A stretch of 37,431 nt of DNA from Chloroflexota bacterium (GCA_022616515.1 JAKEEQ010000191.1:1-37431); one strand, 5' to 3'; positions 17,377 through 25,623 are shown, counted from the first letter of the stretch. Program-made: numbers and translations. The notes: a model not told the origin generated them from the sequence alone.

Positions 17377-18465
17377 CTAAGGACGCAGCATCACCTTGCC
17401 GCTGGTTCCGCTTTCAAATGTTTCAAACGCTTCGTCATACTGGTCGAGGGTGAATTCATGCGTAACCATCGGCGTCAGGTCTACCTGTCCGCTTTCAAGC
17501 AGGTTTTGCATCTTATACCATGTAGCCCACAATTTGCGTCCGGCGATGCCCTTGACCGTCGCCGCCTTGAAGACAATGTTGTTATTCAGGTCAAAATTGA
17601 TGGGCCGGGCGGTCAAGCCCAGCAGTGCCACATGCCCATCCGCTTTCAGTACCGTAAAGCCCTGATTGATGGCGCTCGGCGCACCCGACATCTCCAGCAG
17701 CACATCCACACCGTCGCCGTTGGTCGCTTCCATAATGCCGCCGACCACATCATCGTTCAGTGGGTTGAAAACGCGGTCTGCGCCCATCGTGGTCGCCAGA
17801 TTCAGGCGGTAATCGCTGATGTCGGTGGCAAAAACGGCCCGTGCCCCGGCAGCTTTGGCGACGGCAATCGCCATACAGCCCACCGGACCGGCACCCGTCA
17901 GTAGGACATATTTTCCGGCCAAATCCTGCGCAAGGGCGGTATGGACGGAATTGCCGAAATTCTCCATCAACACGCTGATGCTGTCCGGCATGTCGGGCGA
18001 GTTAACCCATGCGTTCTGGGCCGGGACGGCGATATATTCGGCAAAGCCGCCATCACGATCAACGCCAATGATTTTTGTGTTCTCGCAGATATGGCCGCGC
18101 CCGGTGCGGCAGTATTCGCAGATGTTGCAGATGATATGGCTTTCCAGCGACACAAAATCGCCCACTTTGACGCGCTGCACATTGGGGGAGACGCGCACCA
18201 CATCGCCGGTGATTTCGTGCCCGATGATGACCGGAGGGTTGATACGGCTGGCCGCCCAATCATCCCAGCGGTAGATATGTAAGTCAGTGCCACAAATGGA
18301 TGCCGCTCGCACCTTAACGAGAACTTCACCCGGACCAAGATCCGGCACGAGATAATCGTCAACTTTTGTCAGGCCGGGAGCGGCTTCTGCTTTCAGGACA
18401 GCACGCATCATCTGGGGGATTTCAGTTTCATCGAGACTCTGTGCCTGATTGGGTGCAGAAGTCAT
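17377..18465 (-). CDS. tdh: L-threonine 3-dehydrogenase (zinc-dependent MDR family)
   Basis: The product is 362 residues. It oxidises threonine to 2-amino-3-ketobutyrate with NAD+. Catalytic zinc ligands are Cys58 (SICGTDLHIYRWD), His83 and Glu84 (IGHE); the structural zinc cysteines are C113, C116, C119 and C127. The Rossmann motif is GAGPVG (191-196). The TDH signatures 'FGNSVHTAL', 'LEMSGAP' and 'ETWYKM'-like 'ATWYKMQNLLESG' are present. It has about 19 extra N-terminal residues compared with E. coli Tdh, but AAGGAA before the first ATG supports that start. No kbl (2-amino-3-ketobutyrate CoA ligase) lies beside it. Confidence 0.9.
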   Translation of the reverse strand: MTSAPNQAQSLDETEIPQMMRAVLKAEAAPGLTKVDDYLVPDLGPGEVLVKVRAASICGTDLHIYRWDDWAASRINPPVIIGHEITGDVVRVSPNVQRVKVGDFVSLESHIICNICEYCRTGRGHICENTKIIGVDRDGGFAEYIAVPAQNAWVNSPDMPDSISVLMENFGNSVHTALAQDLAGKYVLLTGAGPVGCMAIAVAKAAGARAVFATDISDYRLNLATTMGADRVFNPLNDDVVGGIMEATNGDGVDVLLEMSGAPSAINQGFTVLKADGHVALLGLTARPINFDLNNNIVFKAATVKGIAGRKLWATWYKMQNLLESGQVDLTPMVTHEFTLDQYDEAFETFESGTSGKVMLRP

Positions 18466-18716
18466 GGGGATTCCTTCAGTACTTTACGGATAAAGGCTCC
18501 CCGCGATTGTACCAAATGGGGAGTCTTGGGGACAAGAGCAATGACTTTCTCAAAGAAGTGTTTCCTATCTCAGATAAGGTAACGTAAAGTCTGTGAGCAT
18601 AAAACCCGACTAGAGGACTAATTAATGAAAAATTAGTGAAATATATCATTTTTCAAATCTAACTGGTCATTTCTGTCCTATCATGTTGAATGAGACAGTG
18701 CAATTAGGAGTATGAA

Positions 18717-21353
18717 ATGTCCTCTCTAAAAAATGGAATTGGCTTCACAATAATTTTGGTATCTCTTTTGTTCATTGCCTTTCAATCTAATACCGACACA
18801 TCACGAGCAGCGGATGAACATTTACCTGTTCGCCCTAATGTTAATCAAGGCGAAGATGATCTCGATATGGCAATCAATCAGGCCATTGCCAACTATAACA
18901 ATCGCTACAACATGAATTTCAAAGAGTTGGGGCGCGATATTGACAGTGCTTCCAGGAGCGGTATCGTTTATCTTGCTCCGGCGGACGCAACTGGTCACTT
19001 CCCCCCTGGCAAGGTAGATGTTGCTATAGTAACCAACATTGGTCCCAATTCGTGGAATATTCTATTACCGGGTGAGGAGGATTATCAACTTGCCCATGAA
19101 GCTTTGCCGAATCTAGTTAAAAGTCGCATTAATACCACACTATTTGAGCAGGCAATCTCGCCTCCAAACTCAACTCAATTCATGTCGACTGATTATGAAT
19201 TTCCGTGGACGGACAGTTGGTGGGCCACTGTCACACGCAGTTTCAATGAACATGGCGTGGGAGAAATCGATTTTGATATTGACGATCCTACTACGGCTGT
19301 TGTTGCTGCAAAAGCCGGAACGATTATCTATGCCAATGACTCACACACACTCAACACAAATTTAAGTGGTGCATGGTGGTACTGGAATACGGTCGTTATC
19401 CAGCATAGTGCCAATGAATTCACAACGTATGCCCACTTAGCCCATAACAGTGTTCCGTCATCGATCAAGTCTCAGTGCTCAACGAACTACGGTACGCAGA
19501 ATTGTTTAGTGGCTATAAATGCAGGGGATGTGATTGGCATACAGGGTAATACAGGCACCTCTACCAACCCACATCTGCATATGTCGGGCGGAACTACATT
19601 TGTCATTAGTTCTTATGCAGCTACGCAGGATGAAGATAATGATGGAAATACATCCGAAAGTGTCTACACTGGCTATTCATGGAATCTTGCCAACTTTGCG
19701 TTTCAAGGTTATTCCATTTCGCAAGTGGCCGCTTGGCCGTATGGTACACGTCTTCAAGCTAATCATGGTACTGGCGGCGGTGATGCTTGTTCAGCGCCTG
19801 CGCTAAATAATCCACCGGATGGTTATGTATCAGGTAGTCAGACGATCACCTTTAGCTGGTCCAGTATCAGTGGTTGCACCTACAACGGCTACACGTTCCG
19901 CATCAAAAATACCAATAACATGGATTCCGGCGGCACCACAATTGTTGACACTGGTGAAGGCGGCACATCACGCACAGAAACGATAGGCTCACAATGGAAC
20001 AATCAGGATTTGTATTGGGGTGTTCGTGCGGCCAATGCGCCAAATGGAGCAAGCTGGGCTGTGCGTCGTTTCCGAATAGAACCCGGTGGTGGTGGCAACG
20101 TCCAGCTTTGTACGAGTGATGATGGAAATTCGGGATGCACTTCCTACTCTGTAGGCGAACATGATGTAGGCGGCACTGCGCAAAACGATGTATTCCGCTC
20201 AGTTAAAGTCCCCAATGGTATGTCCATTTTGATTTTCCGGGATGGGAATTTTGAAAGCACGGCGGAATGTTACAGTGGAAACCGGGCACCGCTCCCACAA
20301 GGTGAACCCTGGGACCTAAGAGGACAGGTAACCTCGTTTAAAGTGTACGGTTCAAGCAACTGCCCGTCATCTGAACTCCCCACCATTCTCGTGTACGACG
20401 GTCAAAACTTTGGAAGTTACTATTGGGGTATGGGGCGCGGCACAGGCTTCATGGACATCTTCCGCTATGGCAGTAGCACGTACTACAACGACCAGGCTGA
20501 GTCCATAAAAGTACGTCCAGGCTGGTCGGTGCGCCTTTATGAGCATTCCGACAACAACAATCGTGGACAATCCAGTAGCTGTCTGACAGGCGATGTATCA
20601 TCACTTGGCGGACTCAACAATCAGGCATCCGGCATTGAGATTTTCAACAATACAACATGTAGTTCGCCAGCCACGCCGACGCCAACCACTCCGCCGACCC
20701 AAACGCTCAGCGCGGCAGCAGTCTGCAACGGACCTAACCTGAACGTCAGTATAACCCAGGGTGATGGGCCGTTCACTATTAGTGCGTCCGCTGGAATTAA
20801 TCTGCCCGTCAGTGGAGTAAGCACAGGGACTACAACCATCAATGGTCCCGAAAAATGGGATGATGTGACCGTTAGTGAAACATCAGGTGACTTCCAGTCC
20901 TTCAATCTGGGACAGTTTAAGTGCCGTACCGAAGAGCGTCCAGTATTATTCTGGCCCGCCCATCAGGCTCGGATAACGACGTCTACACTGACACTCTGGT
21001 GGACAGGTATCTCCAATGCCAGTCTATATCGCCTGATGTTGTTCGATGACAAGGTCGTTGCTAATCGGACGGTCGATATTCGACAGAATACAGCCGGATC
21101 GGAAGTCTATCTGCCTCTTACCCAACCCCTGCCTGTTGGACGCTATTTCTGGCGGGTGCGGGGACGGCAAAATCGCGTATGGAGTCAATGGAGTACGCGC
21201 TTCACGCTCTTCATCGACCCGCCGACATTCACAGTAACAACACCTGTGCCTACCATTGAACCAAATCCGTCAGCGGAGTTACCGTCACCGACACCGATTT
21301 TACCGGGTCCGGTCACACCGCCAACCTTCCCGGCTCCCCCTAACGCCCGCTAA
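18717..21353 (+). CDS. Large secreted M23 metallopeptidase with crystallin-like and fibronectin-like domains
   Basis: The product is 878 residues. A signal peptide (about 1-30) and a propeptide-like region precede a LasA/LytM-type M23 domain (about 165-300) with metal and catalytic positions H179/D185 (NEHGVGEIDFDID), H240 (YAHL) and the H286-x-H288 pair in NPHLHMSGG. These enzymes cut peptidoglycan cross-bridges or Gly-rich peptides. Then come an Fn3-like domain (about 360-460), two beta/gamma-crystallin-like units (about 465-650; 'NDVFRSVKVPNG' and 'NDQAESIKVRPGWSVRLYE'), a second Fn3-like domain and a Pro/Thr-rich tail. TTAGGAG precedes the ATG by 6 nt. Its codon composition is more AT-rich than that of its neighbours, hinting at separate ancestry. 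Confidence 0.85.
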   Translation: MSSLKNGIGFTIILVSLLFIAFQSNTDTSRAADEHLPVRPNVNQGEDDLDMAINQAIANYNNRYNMNFKELGRDIDSASRSGIVYLAPADATGHFPPGKVDVAIVTNIGPNSWNILLPGEEDYQLAHEALPNLVKSRINTTLFEQAISPPNSTQFMSTDYEFPWTDSWWATVTRSFNEHGVGEIDFDIDDPTTAVVAAKAGTIIYANDSHTLNTNLSGAWWYWNTVVIQHSANEFTTYAHLAHNSVPSSIKSQCSTNYGTQNCLVAINAGDVIGIQGNTGTSTNPHLHMSGGTTFVISSYAATQDEDNDGNTSESVYTGYSWNLANFAFQGYSISQVAAWPYGTRLQANHGTGGGDACSAPALNNPPDGYVSGSQTITFSWSSISGCTYNGYTFRIKNTNNMDSGGTTIVDTGEGGTSRTETIGSQWNNQDLYWGVRAANAPNGASWAVRRFRIEPGGGGNVQLCTSDDGNSGCTSYSVGEHDVGGTAQNDVFRSVKVPNGMSILIFRDGNFESTAECYSGNRAPLPQGEPWDLRGQVTSFKVYGSSNCPSSELPTILVYDGQNFGSYYWGMGRGTGFMDIFRYGSSTYYNDQAESIKVRPGWSVRLYEHSDNNNRGQSSSCLTGDVSSLGGLNNQASGIEIFNNTTCSSPATPTPTTPPTQTLSAAAVCNGPNLNVSITQGDGPFTISASAGINLPVSGVSTGTTTINGPEKWDDVTVSETSGDFQSFNLGQFKCRTEERPVLFWPAHQARITTSTLTLWWTGISNASLYRLMLFDDKVVANRTVDIRQNTAGSEVYLPLTQPLPVGRYFWRVRGRQNRVWSQWSTRFTLFIDPPTFTVTTPVPTIEPNPSAELPSPTPILPGPVTPPTFPAPPNAR

Positions 21354-21359
21354 AACAAA

Positions 21360-21395
21360 TAGACCTGCCCCGTGTTTGAGGCAGGTCTTTTTTTC
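21360..21395 (+). terminator. Strong intrinsic terminator, probably bidirectional
   Basis: AGACCTGCC (21361-21369) pairs perfectly with GGCAGGTCT (21380-21388) and is followed by seven T. In the other direction the stem is followed by ATTTGTTTT, so it can also stop transcription from the convergent carbamoyltransferase gene. Confidence 0.9.
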
Positions 21396-21415
21396 GGGAT
21401 GTAGCACCCCTTCAT

Positions 21416-22399
21416 TCAGCGCATCGTCAGCGCCATAACCGCCTTTTGCACATGCAGGCGATTTTCCGCCTCATCGTAGACGATGCTCTGCGGGCCATCC
21501 AACACACCGTCGGTCACTTCGATGTTGCGGTCGGCGGGCAGGCAGTGCATATACACTGCGTTTTCGGCAGCCATTGCCATCCGCTGCTCATCGGTAATCC
21601 AGTTGGTGTATTGTTTGCCAATACGGGCGCTTTCCTCGTTGTCTTCGGTGGTCATCAGCGCACCCCAGCTTTTGGCATAAACAACATCAGCCCCTCTGCA
21701 ACCCGTATCAAAATCATCCAGCATCTCAAAACTGCCGCCATGACGCCGGGTGTTTTCTTTGGCCTGCTCGACAATATCCGGCATCAGTTTGTATTCCGGT
21801 GGATGGGTCAGGCGCACATTCATTCCAAAGCGTGTCATCAGCAGAATCAGGCTCTGGGGCACTGAGATGGGCTTCTGATAACTGGAGGCATAGGCCCAAC
21901 TGACATTGATGGTCTTGCCGCGCAAGCCTTCGCGCCCGAAACGCTCCTGTATCGTCATCAGGTCCGCCAGAATCTGGAAGGGGTGATAGACATCACACTG
22001 CATATTAAGCACCGGCACACGGCTGGCTTCCGCCACGTCACGAATGTACTGGTTGCCGACTTTCCAGTCGCACTGGCGGATGGCGATGCCGTCAAAATAG
22101 CGCCCGAAAATCTCGCCGATTTCTTTGGCGGTGTCGCCATGAGAAATCTGGGTGGTGGTGTGGTCAATGAAAGCCCCGTGACCGCCGAGTTGCGCCATGC
22201 CAGCCTCAAAACTGCCGCGCGTACGGGTGCTGGTGAAGAAAAAGAGCATGGCTAAGGATTTATCACGCAGGTAAGCATGGGGTTCGCCCAGCGCACGCTT
22301 GCGCTTCAAATCGTGGGCAACCTCCATAACCGTATCAATTTCAGCGCGGGTCCATTCCTGAGTAGTTATCATATCGCGTCCGCGCAAATCAGTTTGCAT
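21416..22399 (-). CDS. Knotted carbamoyltransferase of the YgeW / N-acyl-ornithine type
   Basis: The product is 327 residues. It has the carbamoyl-phosphate loop FTSTRTRGSF (STRTR 57-61), HPFQ (139-142 in NMQCDVYHPFQILAD) and the late motif HCLPADRN (285-292). The segment after the knot region, 'SWAYASSYQKPISVPQ' and 'MTRFGMNVRLTHPPEYKLMPD', resembles E. coli YgeW, while the end 'DEAENRLHVQKAVMAL' resembles N-acetylornithine carbamoyltransferase. Annotation simply as ornithine carbamoyltransferase would be unsafe. The start is set by AGGAG before the ATG at 22399; an upstream ATG at 22429 is less well supported. It is divergent from the PLP enzyme at 22460 with a 60-bp shared control region. 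No other arginine genes are nearby. Confidence 0.82.
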   Translation of the reverse strand: MQTDLRGRDMITTQEWTRAEIDTVMEVAHDLKRKRALGEPHAYLRDKSLAMLFFFTSTRTRGSFEAGMAQLGGHGAFIDHTTTQISHGDTAKEIGEIFGRYFDGIAIRQCDWKVGNQYIRDVAEASRVPVLNMQCDVYHPFQILADLMTIQERFGREGLRGKTINVSWAYASSYQKPISVPQSLILLMTRFGMNVRLTHPPEYKLMPDIVEQAKENTRRHGGSFEMLDDFDTGCRGADVVYAKSWGALMTTEDNEESARIGKQYTNWITDEQRMAMAAENAVYMHCLPADRNIEVTDGVLDGPQSIVYDEAENRLHVQKAVMALTMR

Positions 22400-22459
22400 G
22401 GTAATATTCTCCTGGGAGTAGAGTTGCAACGTTCAGAAATTATATACAGGATGACCTGA

Positions 22460-23377
22460 ATGATACATGTGGAAACGCCGCTGCTGGAAAATGCACAGTT
22501 GAATCGCCAGCTCGGTAAGCAGTTGTTATTCAAAATGGAATGTTACCAGCCCGTCGGCTCCTTCAAGGCGCGGGGCGTCGGGGCATTGTGTGAGCAGGCC
22601 CAACGGGAAGGTTATACCCAACTTATCACATCCTCTGGCGGTAATGCCGGATTCGCGGCGGCCTACGCCGGGCGAAAGTTGGGCATTGGCGTAACCATCG
22701 TTGTGCCGGAGAAAACCACCGAAATGGCAAAATCCCGGATGCAGGCCGAAGGGGCCAACGTAATCGTGCACGGCGCAGCGTGGGATGAGGCCAACGAGTA
22801 CGCCATGCAGCTACTATCCGAGCAGGACGGGGCGTTTTTTGTCCATCCTTTCGATCACGAAATCATCTGGCAGGGGCATTCCACACTGGTTGATGAACTG
22901 GTGACGCAGATGGAGGGCAAACCGGATGCCATTGTGGTCGCCGTTGGCGGTGGTGGCTTGCTGGTTGGCGTACTGGAAGGCATGTATCATCATGGCTGGT
23001 CGGATGTCCCCGTGCTGGCAGTGGAGACACAGGGCGCTGATTCATTCGCCCAATCGGTAGCCGCCGGACAACTGGTGACACTGCCCGCCATTACCTCCAT
23101 TGCCACCACCCTCGGCGCACGAACGGTCACGCCGCGCCTGATGGATTGGACCAAACAGCATGACATCCGGCCCGTTGTCGTTTCTGACGCCGATGCGGTA
23201 CAAGCCAGCCTGCAATTCGCGGATGATATGCGGGTGGTGACGGAACCAGCCTGTGGGGCGGCGCTGTCACTGTGTTATGCCAACGCCCGCTATCTGGATG
23301 AATTTGAACGGGCGATAATGGTGGTGTGCGGCGGCGCAGGTGTTACCTACGATGCGCTGTTGAAGTTGTCAGAGTGA
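22460..23377 (+). CDS. Serine/threonine dehydratase-like PLP enzyme (SDS type)
   Basis: The product is 305 residues, fold-type II PLP. The Schiff-base lysine is Lys36 in PVGSFKARG, the phosphate/substrate loop is SSGGNAG (58-64), the glycine-rich loop is VGGGGLL and the C-terminal strand is VVCGGAGVTYD. The compact size, without a regulatory domain, and the 'FVHPFDHEIIWQGHSTLVDEL' and 'ETQGADSFAQSVAAGQLVTLPAITSIATTLG' regions match animal-type L-serine dehydratase. It therefore probably converts serine or threonine to pyruvate or 2-oxobutyrate plus ammonia. The start lies just downstream of AGGATGA. Its last 158 bp are re-used in two more places downstream (24299-24453 and 25545-25623), so its present 3' end may be acquired. 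Confidence 0.85.
   Translation: MIHVETPLLENAQLNRQLGKQLLFKMECYQPVGSFKARGVGALCEQAQREGYTQLITSSGGNAGFAAAYAGRKLGIGVTIVVPEKTTEMAKSRMQAEGANVIVHGAAWDEANEYAMQLLSEQDGAFFVHPFDHEIIWQGHSTLVDELVTQMEGKPDAIVVAVGGGGLLVGVLEGMYHHGWSDVPVLAVETQGADSFAQSVAAGQLVTLPAITSIATTLGARTVTPRLMDWTKQHDIRPVVVSDADAVQASLQFADDMRVVTEPACGAALSLCYANARYLDEFERAIMVVCGGAGVTYDALLKLSE
23220..23377 (+). repeat. Gene-end repeat, copy 1 (3' end of the intact dehydratase gene)
   Basis: From CGGATGATATGCGGGTGGTG to the stop, this stretch matches 24299-24453 at about 89%, and its last 60 bp also match 25545-25604. It is the copy attached to the full gene. Confidence 0.85.
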
Positions 23378-23533
23378 TTCTTTGGTAGGCAATGTTAGGT
23401 TGCAGGAGTTCTTATTTAAGAAATGTCTGTCGCTGGGACCATGGTCTCCGGTCTTTTGCCCGTTGGGTAGCACTATCCGTCACACGGTAAATAGGCGACC
23501 AATAGCAAGATTACCGAATTTTTATCTTTATCT

Positions 23534-23547
23534 GCATTAATCGGGTG
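23534..23547 (-). repeat. Solo terminal repeat related to element C
   Basis: GCATTAATCGGGTG is the reverse complement of the CACCCGATTAATGC end of element C (31393-31407). Adjacent AT-rich sequence continues the similarity to the right end of element C. It overlaps the last codons of hepT, whose terminal Pro-Asp-stop is written inside the repeat. In the surrounding spacer 23378-23536 I see only the small palindrome GACCATGGTC. Confidence 0.55.
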
Positions 23548-23896
23548 TGTCAGTTGATGCGCCATCAGAATTGAGAATGGTTTCCAATAGCTCAAGAAGT
23601 GGCGGAATATCGTCTTGGATGCTGACCCAGACAATATCAACCTGGATTGAAAAATATTCGTGAATCAAACGGTTACGCATACCAGCGATGAGATGCCAGG
23701 GGATTTGATCATAGGTTGTACGGGTGTCATCACTGATGAGGCGGGCCGCTTCACCTAACACTTGAAATTCACGAATAACCGCGCTCTGGACAAGATCGTT
23801 GTTTTCAAACGTATCACGGGTAAGATCATGAGTAAATTTTATGATTTTGCGACAGGCGATGAGCATGTCGAGTAAGCGGGCTTCATCCCCTCGCAT
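23537..23896 (-). CDS. HepT-like HEPN ribonuclease toxin (DUF86)
   Basis: The product is 119 residues. It is an all-helical HEPN protein with the catalytic Rx4H motif R74-NRLI-H79 followed by EYF, as in HepT toxins that cleave or are adenylylated by their MntA partner. I start it at the ATG at 23896 (MRGDEARLLDML), which overlaps the upstream mntA-like gene by 14 nt; an ATG at 23911 would overlap by 29. The order, antitoxin nucleotidyltransferase then HEPN toxin, is standard. The pair is AT-richer than the flanking metabolic genes and lies between two copies of the dehydratase gene end. Its stop codon lies in a dispersed repeat. Confidence 0.85.
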   Translation of the reverse strand: MRGDEARLLDMLIACRKIIKFTHDLTRDTFENNDLVQSAVIREFQVLGEAARLISDDTRTTYDQIPWHLIAGMRNRLIHEYFSIQVDIVWVSIQDDIPPLLELLETILNSDGASTDTPD

Positions 23897-24224
23897 AAAT
23901 AACCCTGGCACTATTCAGTATATGGCGACGACGGATATAATTCTCGCTACGTTCCACTGCTTTTTTGTCCACAAGATCAATTTCACGCTCGACAATCGCT
24001 TGTAATTCTGCTTCCATCTGAACCCAATGATAGAGCGAATAGCGCCGGTCATCAGCCACTGTGATCAGGAAATCAATATCACTATCAAAGGAAAAATCAT
24101 CTCGTAAGACAGAACCAAATAGTGCCATTTCAGTAATATCCCATTTCTGACAAAAGGCTTCTATCTGATCAAGAGGTAACGTGATCGGTAATTGATCGCG
24201 AAGGGTCATCACAAAATGCCTCAT
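23883..24224 (-). CDS. MntA-like minimal nucleotidyltransferase antitoxin
   Basis: The product is 113 residues. It has the minimal nucleotidyltransferase motif GS (37-38) followed by SDIDFLI (D49 and D51) and a third acidic position in EIDLVDKK (D83). Such proteins di- or tri-adenylylate the HepT tyrosine next to the RX4-6H motif and so neutralise the toxin; the HepT here keeps the tyrosine (EYF). The ATG at 24224 has no strong ribosome site, and a second ATG five codons on is possible. A TATACT-like -10 lies at 24252-24247 upstream. Confidence 0.85.
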   Translation of the reverse strand: MRHFVMTLRDQLPITLPLDQIEAFCQKWDITEMALFGSVLRDDFSFDSDIDFLITVADDRRYSLYHWVQMEAELQAIVEREIDLVDKKAVERSENYIRRRHILNSARVIYARG

Positions 24225-24298
24225 GCTGGTTGAGCTATGATGAATTAGTATAACATTTTTAGGATAAAATCGCTTTCGTTTGTCTCCATCCTAATCAC

Positions 24299-24453
24299 CG
24301 GATGATATGCGGGTGGTGACCGAACCAGCCTGTGGGGCGGCGCTTTCGCTGTGTTATGCCAACGCCTGCTATCTGGATGAATTTGAGCGTGTGATAATGG
24401 TGGTGTGTGGTGGGGCAGGGATTACTTATGACGGGCTGTTGAAGCTGAAATAA
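24299..24453 (+). pseudogene. Gene-end repeat, copy 2: orphan 3' end of a serine dehydratase gene
   Basis: This is 155 bp homologous to the last 158 bp of the gene at 22460, open in the same frame and ending in its own stop (LKLK-stop rather than LKLSE-stop). I count about 16 differences over the first 147 bp, 12 of them at third codon positions. The fragment therefore diverged while it was still part of a working gene. Homology starts abruptly at 24299. There is no start and no upstream part. Confidence 0.85.
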
Positions 24454-24470
24454 CCTATGGGGAAGTTGCT

Positions 24471-25523
24471 ATGACTAGACTGAAAAATGTTTTTTTGAAA
24501 GGCGTCTTGCTGATTACTCTGGTGAGTTTAGGCTTGAGTCATGTCCACGCGCAGGATGACCCGGCAGAAAAAATAGTCCATATGCAGTGGAGCCATAGTA
24601 GCCAGTATATTGCACTCACCATTGACTATGAACATGTCGACATTTACGACGTTCAACAGGGGAAAGTAGTCCACCGATTTAGTCAAGTGGTTGACCGAAT
24701 GAATCTAGAAATGAGTTCGGGATTAGTTGGTTGGAATAAAGATGATGCTAGATTGGCTATATCTGGTGATGGTTACGCAGAAATCTGGGATTTAGAGACA
24801 CTTACTCTGGAGCAATTAATCCACATCGAATTCCCATTCGGGTATCGGCCTCTGTGGAGTCCTGACGATCAATATCTAGTGCTAATCGGCGGTGGAGATA
24901 CAACTCCCAACATGTTCATATGGGATATTGGATTGGGACAGGTGGTTGCCAAAGAATCTATGTCACCAGCACCTGAATCTGAATGGTCACATAATGGAGA
25001 ATTTCTAGCAATCAGCGCACCCGTACCACATGTTTATTTGTACGACATAGAGCAGTTAGAATTTGACGGATTTGTAGGTCTATCATTGGGAGAAATTCGC
25101 CAGCAAATTGACAATCAGGACATACTTACGGTAATTGTAAAACTTGACTGGAGTCCTGATGATCAATATCTATTGACAGGTGGGAGTGGTGGAAATCTAA
25201 TTGTTTGGGAAGTTCAATCTAGCGAAATCATCCACATGAAAGAGTCGAATTCGCTTGACCCTGAAACCCCGTTGTATGATCAACTATTGCGTACGGCAGA
25301 TGTATGGTTCAGCCCGGATGGCGACACGTTTAACAGCATCGCAGTTGATGGGACTTATCGCCAGTGGGACACTGTAAGTGGCGAACTGCTCCTTGAACGA
25401 ACCATCGAATTGAATGCTCCAATGCACTACGGCCAAACAAGCCCGGATACCACCAAGTTTGCATACGTTGATTATGATGAAGGGTTCTATATTGTCGAAA
25501 TCGCTGACCTCGTTGACGAGTAG
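24471..25523 (+). CDS. Secreted WD40-like beta-propeller protein
   Basis: The product is 350 residues. The signal peptide is about 1-27 (cleavage near HVHAQ). Then about seven propeller blades follow, each with a W/FSxDxxY...WD pattern: 'MQWSHSSQYIAL', 'VGWNKDDARLAISG...EIWDLE', 'PLWSPDDQYLVLIGG...FIWDI', 'SEWSHNGEFLAIS', 'LDWSPDDQYLLTGG...IVWEV' and 'VWFSPDGDTF...RQWDT'. It is likely a binding scaffold outside the membrane. GGGGAAG lies before the ATG. It is notably AT-richer than neighbouring genes and sits between copies 2 and 3 of the dehydratase gene end, so it was probably acquired. Confidence 0.82.
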   Translation: MTRLKNVFLKGVLLITLVSLGLSHVHAQDDPAEKIVHMQWSHSSQYIALTIDYEHVDIYDVQQGKVVHRFSQVVDRMNLEMSSGLVGWNKDDARLAISGDGYAEIWDLETLTLEQLIHIEFPFGYRPLWSPDDQYLVLIGGGDTTPNMFIWDIGLGQVVAKESMSPAPESEWSHNGEFLAISAPVPHVYLYDIEQLEFDGFVGLSLGEIRQQIDNQDILTVIVKLDWSPDDQYLLTGGSGGNLIVWEVQSSEIIHMKESNSLDPETPLYDQLLRTADVWFSPDGDTFNSIAVDGTYRQWDTVSGELLLERTIELNAPMHYGQTSPDTTKFAYVDYDEGFYIVEIADLVDE

Positions 25524-25544
25524 ATTTTTGCGACTGTTACAGTA

Positions 25545-25623
25545 GATGATGCTGGTGTGCGGCGGCGCGGGGATTACCTATGATGGGCTGTTGAAGTTAT
25601 CTGGGAAACGGGCTACTGCGTGA
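25545..25623 (+). pseudogene. Gene-end repeat, copy 3: shortest orphan 3' end of a serine dehydratase gene
   Basis: From about 25546 the frame reads MMLVCGGAGITYDGLLKLSG and ends at TGA 25621-25623. This is the C-terminal strand and tail of the dehydratase family. It shares the GITYDGLL variant with copy 2, against GVTYDALL in copy 1. It overlaps the 3' end of the convergent anti-sigma gene. That arrangement suggests it is the oldest, original gene end. Confidence 0.75.

Noticed and set aside
23436-23455. GACCATGGTC palindrome as another REP hairpin or operator
   Set aside because: It lacks the GTAG foot and has only a 5-bp stem; a chance palindrome is as likely.
23378-25544. Integrative element with its own integrase at the dehydratase gene end
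   Set aside because: No tyrosine or serine recombinase gene lies between the repeated ends, and the repeated ends have different lengths.
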